Positions 54,556 to 63,934 of a stretch of DNA of 64,000 nt are shown here, in pieces. The number at the start of each line of letters is the position of its first letter. Position 1 is the first letter of the stretch. The DNA is taken from the NCBI GenBank assembly GCA_900556415.1, contig USOU01000002.1:62001-126000 (forward strand), written 5' to 3'. Under the pieces are notes generated by a model that did no database searches, was not told the DNA's origin, and worked only from the letters and a program-made list of their open reading frames with translations. The translations under genes and the position numbers were made by a program. The DNA comes from an uncultured Collinsella sp. (GTDB taxonomy: Bacteria; Actinomycetota; Coriobacteriia; Coriobacteriales; Coriobacteriaceae).

Positions 54556-55355
54556 CTAGTAATTCGCCGCAAGCCAAGTCGCTAAATCAACGGTAACAGC
54601 CTCAAGCAAGTCACCCAACACTTGCTTTTTCGACATGACAGCAGTATCGAAAATAGGATACTCCCTATTCGCATGAACGCCATCGCATCGCAATATATAG
54701 GCGTAACGGCACACCAATAGAGCGACTCTTCTAACACGAAGCCTGTCACTTTTGGCGTCAGGCAGTAGTTCATTTATCTTGGTTTTAAAGAGACTCTTAC
54801 TTTGGTAATCGGCGCAACCTCTATCACGCATGTAAGTAAGAGACTCCTTATCGATATATCCCAATCTCTTAATTTTTTCAGGATCTACATACTTATTATC
54901 ATTATTCGCAATATGCAATGACCTTGAACGTGTGCCAGTTAACAATTTCCAGCTAACGAAGTCCTCGTAGCCCCTATGATTAAATATTTGATCAAACTTA
55001 ATAAGGGAACGAAATAATACATCATGTTCAACAAAGAGCTGCTTAACACTGTTCAACATTCTGGCATCATTCGTCGCGTTAGAACCAGTCGCCTCGGCAT
55101 AACCACGATAAAGGACATTGAAGGCACCTCAAGAAGCTTAAGCCTTTCTTCCGGATAACCGGCTCTTGATGCAGCCCATGAGTAACTTATTGCTATATGT
55201 AGAGACCTCGCAATCGCATCGTCATGAAGGCTTTCTCCCACGACGCTATCTGGATACCTTACTCCGCTGAAAGTTGGAAAGGCATCGTTAAGATCATGTG
55301 GAACCTCGAGCTCTGTGCCGCATTCACCGTCAATCGAACACGATGCTGTGGCAAT
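54556..55355 (-). pseudogene. frameshifted gene with a HEPN-like motif
   Basis: A coherent protein is split over at least two frames. The upstream frame runs to about 55053 (IDGECGTELEVPHDLNDAFP, GVRYPDSVVGESLHDDAIAR, SLHIAISYSWAASRAGYPEE). It passes into the 167-aa downstream frame via LYRGYAEATGSNATNDARML. The C-terminal part contains YILRCDGVHANREYP, where R-x4-H resembles the RNase motif of HEPN domains (abortive-infection and Apea-like proteins). A stop and a further frame change near 55355 suggest more decay upstream (FKRAQGYSKASISEKLEL at 55440-55490). HEPN assignment is inference from motif only. Confidence 0.5.
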
Positions 55356-55825
55356 GCGAGGCGATTATTCTATTCCGTCCATACAAGCCAAAAAGAGAAG
55401 CACCCATCTCAGATAGTCAACTCTAGTTTTTCAGAGATGCTCGCCTTGGAATAACCCTGCGCGCGTTTAAACGAAATCGAAATAGCTTTTCGTTAATCGT
55501 GACGATATCAGGGTTAGTTTTTTAAAATGGCCTTCTCGAAATGAATCGGTTTACTGAGAGCAATTGGATGCTCGAACAGGAGCGCGATTTCAATCTGAAT
55601 CCTTTGTTTACGTTTCCCCAATTCGCCCATTCCCTCACCGTCCAATCATTAAAAGGCGAGCCGCATAAGGAATCAACGAAAGTGGCACACACACCCAAAG
55701 AGAACAAGCAGAATACGCTATACATCACTTAAAAAGTATCACTGCCGAAGGACTGCCTCAATAGTTTAAACGTGCCATTTTGTTGCCGCATGTCAGGCTG
55801 TTGTTTATAAGCAAGCATCATTTCT
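55356..55825. other. non-coding or decayed stretch
   Basis: No convincing gene. Short open frames on both strands (for example 55541-55732 plus, 55522-55728 minus) lack good SDs and recognisable families. The minus-strand peptide KRAQGYSKASISEKLEL near 55440-55490 looks like a helix-turn-helix fragment and may belong to the decayed gene downstream of it. Confidence 0.4.
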
Positions 55826-56773
55826 TCAACAACAAGAAACAAGGACTCCGTGATCTCTAACATACTTTTCAATCAAGGCCTTGCGATTTTTGTCATTCTG
55901 ATATCTCCACGGCCTTCTTAAAGAAGCTAAAATCTGCAAATCGTATCGGGATAGTTTGACTAAATGCTCAGCAGCAATATCTAGCCGATGTTTGCTGTCG
56001 TCAAATTCAACGCGCCGCAAGACACCGATTTCATCTTTAGCCATACGAAAAGAATCACGATCTAAAATACTTGAGCCCCAATCAACGGGAGCCAATTGCT
56101 CTATTTCCTTCGAAAGCCAATCAAGGCAGGCAATATAATCATCAAATGCTTCAGAACTATTTCGAAGTAAATCGTGATTACAAGGAGGGCTACCCGGCAA
56201 AGAACAATTAAATATCTCCAGCCTTTCAATAGAGTCAAATGCAGTGTAGTCAAATTGCGTTACGAAATAACAGGACAGCAAGTGCTTGTGTTTTTCGAAA
56301 AGCTGATATCTAGCTCGATTTAACAACTCCAGCTGCTGTGCCAGCACATGCCGCCTCCTTGATTCCGAGTCAAAGGACTCTTTGATAAACAACAAGGCAA
56401 CGGAGCTTACGACCATTGAGGCAATCTCAAACATAACCATGTGAATATCGATACAGGCAAAGTTGACAAACCCAATAAGCGCCACAATTGCGATCGGTAA
56501 AAATACAATAATTATAGGGATCCAGCTCAAGAGCAGCTTGGCCTCACGCTTCACTAATCTCAGCGCTCTTCTTCGCCAGAACCAAGAATTAAGAATTCTG
56601 CAGAAGCAATAGTGCGGAAAGTCCATATCGTAAGTACCTGAGCTAATGGAATACAACATAAATGCGATTTTCCAATCTCCTAGTTTTAGAGCAATCGAAT
56701 GATCATCGGGTGCCCAAAAGCAAGTTAAACCCATGCCCCATGAGAAATTAAAGATAGGTTTTGACGTGCACAA
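55826..56773 (-). CDS. uncharacterised protein with two membrane helices
   Basis: The 315-aa open frame has two hydrophobic helices (LLLSWIPIIIVFLPIAIVALIGFVNFA, about 84-110, and MVMFEIASMVVSSVALLFI, about 115-135). A long helical cytoplasmic part follows (SESRRRHVLAQQLELLNRARYQLFEKHKHLL and onward). The N-terminus is poor (start TTG without an SD; ATG at about residue 14 is an alternative). It resembles small membrane proteins found beside defence-type genes, but I recognise no family. The AT-rich composition fits the decayed neighbourhood. Confidence 0.45.
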   Translation of the reverse strand: MCTSKPIFNFSWGMGLTCFWAPDDHSIALKLGDWKIAFMLYSISSGTYDMDFPHYCFCRILNSWFWRRRALRLVKREAKLLLSWIPIIIVFLPIAIVALIGFVNFACIDIHMVMFEIASMVVSSVALLFIKESFDSESRRRHVLAQQLELLNRARYQLFEKHKHLLSCYFVTQFDYTAFDSIERLEIFNCSLPGSPPCNHDLLRNSSEAFDDYIACLDWLSKEIEQLAPVDWGSSILDRDSFRMAKDEIGVLRRVEFDDSKHRLDIAAEHLVKLSRYDLQILASLRRPWRYQNDKNRKALIEKYVRDHGVLVSCC

Positions 56774-56807
56774 ATAATATTAAAAAGAACAGCCAAACGG
56801 AGAACCA

Positions 56808-57340
56808 ATGAACTACCAGTGTACTGCAAAAGAACTATCCGGGAAAACTGACCGAAGCAGAAATCGTTCCGTCCACGGAACTGAACTACACAAGGAATTC
56901 TATTGCGATAACAATAATTTTGCGAATCTCGAAGAGATTGACCACAACGGTCACCTGACTCAAATTGACAACGACGAGCATCTAACATCAGCGGGGTGCC
57001 TTCTGAGAGGATCATGCCAGGCATTTGCCATGACAGTCGAAGAGATTCTCGGATACAAGGCATTCGTAATCGAAGAAAGGGAGAGATATCGTTTCCATGC
57101 ATTTTGCCAGACTTACCTAAATGGAAATAAGGCTCACATTGATGCCCGAGGGTAACCACAAGCTTCGACGAATTCATGGAAGTAGCTGGGGAGTTCGTAA
57201 AAGGACCTTTTGTCATAAGGCGTATAAATAAATAAGACATTACCAAATGGCAAGGCTCGAGCGACAATTCGCACGAAGAGCACCTCGCACTTGCTGAAAA
57301 GGCGATCAACGATAATATACGGTGCTACAAAATCGATTGA
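56808..57340 (+). pseudogene. broken gene with a Cys-His-Asp pattern (transglutaminase/peptidase-like)
   Basis: The first frame reads GCLLRGSCQAFAMTVEEILG, YRFHAFCQTYLNGNKAHIDARG and stops at 57155. After a one-base shift there, the sequence continues VTTSFDEFMEVAGEFVKG and, past one in-frame TAA at 57233-57235, DITKWQGSSDNSHEEHLALA before TGA at 57340. Cys, His and Asp occur in the order of papain- or transglutaminase-like enzymes, which is only a suggestion. A further shift near the N-terminus is possible (LTEAEIVPSTEL in another frame). Confidence 0.5.
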
Positions 57341-57465
57341 TCTACACGCAAATTAAGCCTATACACTCCTTTAGTGCCATAAGTCAAAATACGGCATTCA
57401 ATAGTTAGTTCACTTTTTTGCCCCAATTTTAACCTGATTTACGCAAAGCTCCGGCACAGACCAAC

Positions 57466-57530
57466 GCAACGGTTTTCGTTGCTTTCACCCAAACGCAACG
57501 AAAACCGTTGCAAACGCAATTAGGTATAAT
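57466..57530 (+). promoter_or_regulatory. large dyad and promoter upstream of the GT2 gene
   Basis: Two 17-bp arms, GCAACGGTTTTCGTTGC (57466-57482) and GCAACGAAAACCGTTGC (57495-57511), are exact inverted copies. Each arm is itself a GCAACG/CGTTGC hairpin. A TATAAT (57525-57530) follows 13 bases later, and the dyad covers where the -35 would be. It looks like an operator or activator site controlling 57561. Confidence 0.6.
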
Positions 57531-57560
57531 TCTTCCAAATCGCCTAGAGAAAGTGTTTGA

Positions 57561-58661
57561 ATGCTGACCGTAATCGTGCCTACTTACAATGCCGAGCCGT
57601 ATCTTTCTCAGGCTATAAGCAGCCTATTAAACGAAAAGAATATCGAACTGGAAATCCTCACCATCAACGATGGATCCACCGACAACTCGCTCGCCATTAT
57701 GCAAGATTTCGTCGCGCGCGACTCACGCGTTCGGGTGATCGACAAGGCAAACCAGGGCTACGGCGCAACCTGCAACTTGGGCATTCGCGAGGCAAAGGGC
57801 GACTGGATTGCCATTCTCGAGCCCGATGACTGGATCGAGCCCGGAATGTACTCCGACATGCTCGCCTTTGCCAAGCGCGAATTTGGCAATCCGAACAAGC
57901 TCGATATTATTGAGACCCCGTATTGGATCATCCGCAACCCTGATACCCCCCAAGAGGTCAAACTACATTGCGCATATCGCGGTCGCATTAAACCGCCTCG
58001 GCAACCGTTCACCATTCACGACGCTCCACACCTGCTGGCCCACCATCCGTCCATCTGGTCGGCAATCTATCGCCGCGACTTCCTGTTGCAAAACAATATC
58101 TGGTTTAAGGAAATCCCCGGTGCGGGCTGGGCCGATAATCCATTCCTTGTCGAAACGCTCTGTCAGGCAAGGGCCATCGCTTACTGGTCCAAGCCGTATT
58201 ATTGCTACCGCGAGGAAACACCCGAAAAGGCGGCCGCTCTGGCCAAGCGTGACCCCTTGATGCCGTTTAATCGCTGGAACGACATGGTCGATATTCTTGA
58301 GAGGCTCAACGTCACCGACTCCGCCGTTTGGACACCCCAAATCACACGTGGCTTCACCTATATGGGCATCATGATTGAGCACACCAGAATTGAGGGGCAC
58401 CCCGAAATCGAGCAGGCCATCCACAAGATGTTCGAACGCATGCCGCAAGAGCTGGTATTTGCCAATCCTCGCGTTACCCCCGCGGCCAAAAAGCTCTATG
58501 CCGAGTATATGGGCATCGCCAATCCTAAAATCAGCTACTGCGCGTACGCCAAAGACCTCGTGGGCGAGGGCTTGTATAACGTATGGAACAAGGGGCCCAA
58601 GCAAACTCTAAAAATGATCACATCGCACTTTGGTTCATACAACGCACGCGCTGGAAAATAA
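57561..58661 (+). CDS. family 2 glycosyltransferase
   Basis: The 366-aa enzyme begins MLTVIVPTYNAEPYLSQAISSL, with LEILTINDGSTDNSLAIM, ANQGYGATCNLGIREAKGD and WIAILEPDDWIEPGMYSD (EPDD takes the DxD position). It continues HLLAHHPSIWSAIYRRDFLL and AGWADNPFLVETL, typical of rhamnan or capsule GT2 enzymes. GC-rich again, unlike the preceding decayed region. AGAGAAAG precedes the ATG. Five bases after its stop an acyltransferase remnant begins. Confidence 0.92.
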   Translation: MLTVIVPTYNAEPYLSQAISSLLNEKNIELEILTINDGSTDNSLAIMQDFVARDSRVRVIDKANQGYGATCNLGIREAKGDWIAILEPDDWIEPGMYSDMLAFAKREFGNPNKLDIIETPYWIIRNPDTPQEVKLHCAYRGRIKPPRQPFTIHDAPHLLAHHPSIWSAIYRRDFLLQNNIWFKEIPGAGWADNPFLVETLCQARAIAYWSKPYYCYREETPEKAAALAKRDPLMPFNRWNDMVDILERLNVTDSAVWTPQITRGFTYMGIMIEHTRIEGHPEIEQAIHKMFERMPQELVFANPRVTPAAKKLYAEYMGIANPKISYCAYAKDLVGEGLYNVWNKGPKQTLKMITSHFGSYNARAGK

Positions 58662-58665
58662 TCTG

Positions 58666-58926
58666 ATGGGCAGCAAAGCAAGCAGAAATACCTCCATCGA
58701 AGCGCTGCGCTTGGTCGCGGTTGCTGGCATCGCGATATTCCACACGTTTCAGTGGACCTTCCAAGCCACCTGCGTCGGCGTCGTGGAATATGCGCCGCTT
58801 GCCGTCTTCCCCTATTCGGAGTTACTGGGGTTCATTAACCTACTGGGCTATTGGGCCAACGAGATCTTCTTCATGATCTCGGGTTAATTTCTCATCGCCT
58901 CGGTGGCTCGCATCAACGTTAAGTAA
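58666..58926 (+). pseudogene. truncated acyltransferase 3 family remnant
   Basis: From ATG 58666 the translation reads MGSKASRNTSIEALRLVAVA, GIAIFHTFQW and YWANEIFFMISG, the start of OafA/acyltransferase_3 proteins (usually about 340 aa). A TAA at 58885-58887 interrupts the expected FFxISGFLI motif. FLIASVARINVK then continues in the same frame to TAA at 58924-58926. No remaining helices follow. It probably once acetylated a glycan made by its neighbours. Confidence 0.75.
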
Positions 58927-59077
58927 CACAGTCGCCATGCCCATGGCAGGTTCCTGCGTTTTATTCAAACCTTGCCAACATGGCGCAGCGACCCTTTACA
59001 ATAGGTGCCGTCCTACGGACGCATTCGATAGCTTCCGCGCAGCGCTCGCCCGCCGCGCGTGAAAGGATATATTCCCC

Positions 59078-60097
59078 ATGACTTCCACCCTCCCCGCTCC
59101 CATCGACAAGCTCGCCATCGTTGTCGTTACGTACAAGCGCCAGGAGCTCTTGGCCAACCTGTTCGACTCCATGACCGAGCTCACGGCCGCGCCTTGGCGC
59201 ATCGTGATCGTCGATAACGAGAATTCGCGCGAGACCGAGGCCATGTGCACCGCATTTAACGAGCGCTTGGCCAACCTGTGGGGCATCGACACCGATCAGC
59301 CCGATGCAAAGGGCGGCACCGCCCGCGTCATCTACGCCCCGCAGCTCGAAAACGGCGGCGGCGCGGGCGGCTTCTCAGCCGGCACCAAATGCGCCTATGA
59401 TCTGGGCGCCCAGTGGTTTTGGGTCATGGACGACGACGTGCTCGTTATCCCCGAGGGCATTGAGCGCCTGGCCAAGTGGACGGACCGCTACGACGTTATC
59501 CAGGGTTCGCGCTTGGACTTCGACGGCGGCGCCTTCTTTTGGCAGTACCAGCTCATCCTTTCGCTCGGTATCCCCAACCCCATCGCCAAGTGGGACCTGG
59601 GTCCCGAGGGCTACCGCGCCATGAACCAGCTGTGCTTTGAGGGCGGCCTGTTCTCGCGTCGCGTAGTCGACAAGATCGGCCTGCCCGACGCTCGCTTCTT
59701 CATCTACGGCGACGACGCCTGCTACGGTTATGTCGCCAGCCAGCACTTCCCCGCCGCTGTAGTTGCCGACGTGGTGCTCAAGCGCGCCCGCGCCGTCTCC
59801 AACTGGGACATCGCCGGCAAACGACAGCTCAACTCCACAAGCGACACCAACCGCTACTACATCATGCGCAACCGAGGCTTCCTCGCTCGCTATATGCAGG
59901 TCTACGGTGACTACCACCCCATGCTGTTCCGCCTGGGCAACGCCGCGACCTTCTGCAAGGAGTTCATTCGCCTGGCAGCGGTCGACAAGTGCTTTAAGAC
60001 CGGCATTCCGGCGCTGCGCCGCGGCATGAAGGACGCCCGCAAAATCATCAAGGACCCCAACTGGAAGCCCATGCCGCCCATGAAGGACGCAGAGTAG
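59078..60097 (+). CDS. family 2 glycosyltransferase, GlfT/WbbL-like (probable galactofuranosyl- or rhamnosyltransferase)
   Basis: The 339-aa product starts DKLAIVVVTYKRQELLANLF, with IVIVDNENSRETEAM, LENGGGAGGFSAGTKCAYDLGAQWFWVMDDDVLVIPEGI (GGxGG donor loop, DDD metal site) and the acceptor-side FIYGDDACYGYV. ENxGGAGGF is typical of actinobacterial GlfT-type enzymes. UDP-galactofuranose from the glf product at 28294 would be a fitting donor (inference). The ATG follows GAAAGGAT. GC-rich core-like codon use. Confidence 0.88.
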   Translation: MTSTLPAPIDKLAIVVVTYKRQELLANLFDSMTELTAAPWRIVIVDNENSRETEAMCTAFNERLANLWGIDTDQPDAKGGTARVIYAPQLENGGGAGGFSAGTKCAYDLGAQWFWVMDDDVLVIPEGIERLAKWTDRYDVIQGSRLDFDGGAFFWQYQLILSLGIPNPIAKWDLGPEGYRAMNQLCFEGGLFSRRVVDKIGLPDARFFIYGDDACYGYVASQHFPAAVVADVVLKRARAVSNWDIAGKRQLNSTSDTNRYYIMRNRGFLARYMQVYGDYHPMLFRLGNAATFCKEFIRLAAVDKCFKTGIPALRRGMKDARKIIKDPNWKPMPPMKDAE

Positions 60098-60124
60098 CGG
60101 GCACACTTACAGTATCGCTCGCCT

Positions 60125-61921
60125 CTACAGCCGCTGGCACACCGCTGCCACACATTGCCCGTCAAAACCGAACCCCCAGCGCATGCGACCCACGCCGGGT
60201 CGCGGCACACGGATTTCGTCGATGCCGTCGCGCTCTATGTCGAGTAGCGCCTGAACGGCCAGCAATTCCAGGCCGAGCGCGTCCGCACCGGGGTCATACA
60301 TCATGTTGATAGAAATCAGCGGGCGCTCGTCGAGCATGCCGATCGTGTCTGCCACGTCGAGCACGGTGCCCGTAGGAAAGACCTGGATGTCCCAGCGATC
60401 CGCGCCACACTTTCGCCTCGAAGCAGGATTGGCATAGCCCGGCAATCCAAAGCAGAGCCCCCGTAAAAGCAGATGATATGGCAACGGCGCATCTGGGTCG
60501 GTCGCACCGATTCCCGCATCTCCCAGGATGCGGTCTAGTGCCTGCCTCACCGTAACCTCGTCCCCACGGCACAACCCGTCGTGAAACGCATCGACGTCTC
60601 GAATGTCTTCGGCAGCGCATTCAAACCACTCAATAATCACCAGCCGCAAGGCCTGGCGAAGCTCGTTATTGGGCAGCCGCAGAGCACAGAGACGACTATC
60701 ATGCTCCGGCTCTTCGGTCATATCCGTCGTCAGGAAACCCGACAGGTACAGCTCCGTCCACAGGTCGTCGTCAGACGAGGCCTCTGGCCCCACAGCGCCC
60801 AAACAAAGCGGGACCTCAACGCACCCATGGGCCTCGAGCAAATCGAACAAGACCGAAAGGCGGTCGAGGTTCCACCCGGCAACCACCCTACTCAGGCAAT
60901 CGGCATATCCATACAGATCGGCACGCACAGGCGCCGAGCAGTCTCGGTCCAAAAAGCCGATCACACGCGCCGGACTCGAGCAATAGGCCCTACCAAACCG
61001 ATATCCCTCGAGCCATTCACGCGCATCATCTAGGTATTCCTCGCACCCAGCATGATTCAACAGAGCCTGGACCTCGACATCCGAAAAGCCGAACCAACGG
61101 TCACACCAGGTCGAAAGCGGCGTCGATAGACAATACGAGCAGCCGCGCGAAGAAAGCGCCGCTTCGGCAGGGTCGGGACGCTCCCCCATCAGACACGTCA
61201 GCCGCAACGAATCGCCCGCAGTGGCAATGGCCTCGAACAGCACGCGATCGAATAGCCCTGCCAGATCGGTGCCAGAAGTGCCACTAGCGCTCGCACGGCC
61301 CAACCACGCCGCGTCGTACCCATCAACAAGCAATACAACCTGCTCATCGCAGGCCATCTCCAGCAGCTCAATGAGCACGCCAAGCACCGAGGCAACCTCG
61401 CCCTCGCTCGCCACACCACGCGCAACGCGTTCGATGTGACGCACCTTATCTCGAGTTAAATCCGGAGCCCCCAAGAGCGCCAACAAGCGAGCGCACTCGC
61501 CCGAAAGAGCATCACGCACGACGTCGGCAACAGCGGCACCACGCCTCGCAGCGCCAGAAAAGTCCAGCGATATCACCGGATAGCAAGCGTACTCATCCCG
61601 ATAGCGCCCGCCGTCCGCATCCCAAATCTGAGCATCGGCAAACAAACTCTGACCAGCGCGACCGACCGCGGAACGCTCCAGAAAAGCCCTGAGCATCGAC
61701 AAGTTCATGCTCTTGCCAAAACCCTCGGGTCGACAGCACACCACGACGGACGCGTCGCAGTCCAGCACATCGGCAATAAACATGGTCTTATCGATCAGCA
61801 TGCAACGACCAATGGCATCGGCAAAATCATGCACACCGACCGGCAAAACCGCATCATCGACATGGTTGACAAGCCGTACACCAAAAGTATCGGCACTGTT
61901 GCAATACTCCTGTTCAGACAC
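60125..61921 (-). CDS. AAA-ATPase/PD-(D/E)XK family protein, probably catalytically degenerate
   Basis: The 598-aa protein matches the AAA-ATPase-like plus PDDEXK_9 architecture. Near the N-terminus CRPEGFGKSMNLSMLRAFL replaces the usual RPRRFGKSLNLSML. The Walker B region reads VVLLVDGYDAAW where the family has DEYDxP, so the catalytic Glu is missing. The C-terminal nuclease part keeps DRWDIQVFP, but the usual I-x-E-x-K is replaced by LISINMMY. YGYADCLSRV and ASRRKCGADRWDIQ fit the family's middle. Such proteins are abundant and mostly of unknown role. It is convergent with the GlfT-like gene. Confidence 0.8.
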   Translation of the reverse strand: MSEQEYCNSADTFGVRLVNHVDDAVLPVGVHDFADAIGRCMLIDKTMFIADVLDCDASVVVCCRPEGFGKSMNLSMLRAFLERSAVGRAGQSLFADAQIWDADGGRYRDEYACYPVISLDFSGAARRGAAVADVVRDALSGECARLLALLGAPDLTRDKVRHIERVARGVASEGEVASVLGVLIELLEMACDEQVVLLVDGYDAAWLGRASASGTSGTDLAGLFDRVLFEAIATAGDSLRLTCLMGERPDPAEAALSSRGCSYCLSTPLSTWCDRWFGFSDVEVQALLNHAGCEEYLDDAREWLEGYRFGRAYCSSPARVIGFLDRDCSAPVRADLYGYADCLSRVVAGWNLDRLSVLFDLLEAHGCVEVPLCLGAVGPEASSDDDLWTELYLSGFLTTDMTEEPEHDSRLCALRLPNNELRQALRLVIIEWFECAAEDIRDVDAFHDGLCRGDEVTVRQALDRILGDAGIGATDPDAPLPYHLLLRGLCFGLPGYANPASRRKCGADRWDIQVFPTGTVLDVADTIGMLDERPLISINMMYDPGADALGLELLAVQALLDIERDGIDEIRVPRPGVGRMRWGFGFDGQCVAAVCQRL

Positions 61922-62049
61922 CGTAACTTCTCCCTAAAACGTAGCACGAGGCCCATTGTAGCGAGCAGTTCAAGTGCAACGCTGGATCCGTGCAAAGGCA
62001 TCGGGCAACGGTAGGAACAAAGGCCTTGAGGGGGCATAACAAATCGTTG

Positions 62050-62091
62050 TGCAACAAAATGGGGCCCGATGCAACTGCACCGGCCCCCATT
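62050..62091 (-). terminator. terminator of the LPXTG protein gene
   Basis: On the minus strand AATGGGGgCCG.TGCA / TGCA.CGGgCCCCATT with a short GT loop is followed by TTGTTG, 33 bases after the stop codon. Confidence 0.65.
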
Positions 62092-62124
62092 GCGAATCTT
62101 AAGTTGTCGGGCAACCGAAAGGGA

Positions 62125-63864
62125 CTACTCCTCGGAGTCGTTCTGCCCAGCAACCTTCTTTTGCTGATCGAGCTTATGCTTGCCACTCACAATAGACGTG
62201 GCACCCAGCGTGGCCAAGCTCGCACTGGCCAGGCTCGCCATCACGATAAGGTCGCCCGTCTTGGGCATGATGCCGCCATTATTGCCAGCATTACCATTGC
62301 CGGAACCAGAATCGTTCTTGCCGCCGCTATTGTTATCTTTGTTATCACCAGCGCCATCTTTGTTGTCGCCGGTATTTTCCTTGTTGTCTCCAGCGCTGTC
62401 GGTGCGGTCGCCATTGTTCTTGCCACCGCCGGACTTGTTGCCCTTCTCCTCGGAGTCGTCCTTCTTCTCCTCAGAACCAGAACCCTTATCCGTTTCGGGC
62501 TTCTCAGATGTATCCTCGGATTTATTGTCCTTAGAGTCGTCCTTCGCGATATCGGTTTTCGTCACGGAGTTCTGACCGTCATTGTCCTTGTTAGAAGACG
62601 AGTTGCCGCTTGGACCAGCCATCAAAGACCCCAGCGTGGAGCCAAACACTTCGGAAACAGAGGGCTTCTTGTTCGTCGGGGTGACGGGCGCATCCGTCCC
62701 CTTATTCGAATCATCCTTAGAGCTATCGGAACCAGAAGCGGTGACAGAACCAGACCCTGTGTTAGTGCCGGAGTCGCCACCGGCAGAGGAATCGCTCGAA
62801 CCGTTGGAAGGTTTAGAAGAGCCATTGTCGGTCGAGCCGGAGTTGCTGTTACCGGTACCGGTAGCAGACCCGTTCGTCTCGCCCCCATTGCCCTCATTGT
62901 TATCAGTATCGGGCTTCTGCGCGGGCTGAGACTCCTCAGGAGTCTGGCTTGGATCAGGCGTCGAAGGGAACTCAGACACCTCAGGCTTCTTATCAGCCGC
63001 TTCGTTCTTCTCGTCCTCGGCAATATAGACCAGACAATCCTTGAGCTCATTGCGGTAGCGGTTCTTCCAGCCCTCGTGGTACTGAGGCTGGCTTGCATAC
63101 TTAGTCGCCACGTTATTGACCACGCTGTTGGAAAGCGCCGTCACAAACTCGCGGTCCGTCATGCTGTTGGAAAGCTTTGCCCAGCGGAAAAAGTCCTGGC
63201 AGCCACCGGTGCCGCACATATTGGTGATACTCCACACCATGCCCTTGACGCAGTCGGCGCGGCCGGAGATATCAATGCCGAGAGCGCTCTTGAGCCACGC
63301 CTCGGTCACCGCATAGTACGAGTTGTACGCATACGCATCCTGCAGCGCCGAGAACTCCTCGGGGTCAGTGTTGTAGGCGCGCAGGAAGGCATCCTGCGCA
63401 ATGCGGCCCAGCTCGGTAAGCTGACCGTTCGCATACATGGGATTGTTCGCGTTAGAAATCTCGCTGCCGCGATCGATCGCATCCTTGAGCATGCCGTACT
63501 TGGCAGGGTCGTAGTTGTAAGCCTGCTTCATAAACGGGATGAGCGACCAGCGGCGATCGAACTGATAATAGCCCAGCGCGTTATAACCGTCACCACGAGA
63601 AAAGCCCTGGCTATAGTTGTGATAGCTCTCGTATTTGGTGAAGTACTTCATCTCGGCGGTCACGTTGACAAACGATACGCCCTGAACCGACCTCAGCACG
63701 CCCGAGAAGGACTGCTGGGTGTAAAGGCCCTTATCGATATCGGTGGCATCCGAGGCAACGCCCGGCGTGGGTTCCTCGGCAACAGCGGTCACAGGCACGG
63801 CAACGGCGCCAAACGAAAGCGCCAGCGTCAGGCCCGCCACAATCGCGGAATGCTTGGGCTGCAT
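62125..63864 (-). CDS. LPXTG-anchored secreted protein with a lysozyme-like N-terminal domain
   Basis: The 579-aa protein has a signal peptide (MQPKHSAIVAGLTLALSFG then AVAVPVTAVAEE). The folded domain (about 45-270) reads FTKYESYHNYSQGFSRGDG, NALGYYQFDRRWSLIPFM, DAYAYNSYYAVTEAWL and MCGTGGCQDFFRWAKLS. This pattern is known in proteins annotated as VgrG-related or tail-tip lysozyme-like. A catalytic Glu (KYES) fits a lysozyme-type fold (inference). A 250-residue Ser/Asp/Gly/Asn/Lys linker with GDNK-type repeats leads to IMPKTGD, a sortase motif, a hydrophobic stretch and a charged tail. Present on the cell wall. Confidence 0.82.
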   Translation of the reverse strand: MQPKHSAIVAGLTLALSFGAVAVPVTAVAEEPTPGVASDATDIDKGLYTQQSFSGVLRSVQGVSFVNVTAEMKYFTKYESYHNYSQGFSRGDGYNALGYYQFDRRWSLIPFMKQAYNYDPAKYGMLKDAIDRGSEISNANNPMYANGQLTELGRIAQDAFLRAYNTDPEEFSALQDAYAYNSYYAVTEAWLKSALGIDISGRADCVKGMVWSITNMCGTGGCQDFFRWAKLSNSMTDREFVTALSNSVVNNVATKYASQPQYHEGWKNRYRNELKDCLVYIAEDEKNEAADKKPEVSEFPSTPDPSQTPEESQPAQKPDTDNNEGNGGETNGSATGTGNSNSGSTDNGSSKPSNGSSDSSAGGDSGTNTGSGSVTASGSDSSKDDSNKGTDAPVTPTNKKPSVSEVFGSTLGSLMAGPSGNSSSNKDNDGQNSVTKTDIAKDDSKDNKSEDTSEKPETDKGSGSEEKKDDSEEKGNKSGGGKNNGDRTDSAGDNKENTGDNKDGAGDNKDNNSGGKNDSGSGNGNAGNNGGIMPKTGDLIVMASLASASLATLGATSIVSGKHKLDQQKKVAGQNDSEE

Positions 63865-63934
63865 AAGATCCTCCCTGCATTGGTGTAGTTAAAGTGCAGT
63901 TTGCAAAGATGAATCTAAGTATTGCAGCTCGCCC

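Noticed and set aside
55522-55732. Small genes on either strand (63-68 codons)
   Set aside because: No SD, no family features, and overlapping frames on opposite strands cannot both be real.
61990-63888. 632-codon plus-strand frame opposite the LPXTG protein gene
   Set aside because: The minus-strand product has signal peptide and sortase motif, while the antisense product is an Arg/Leu/Val-rich string with no domain.
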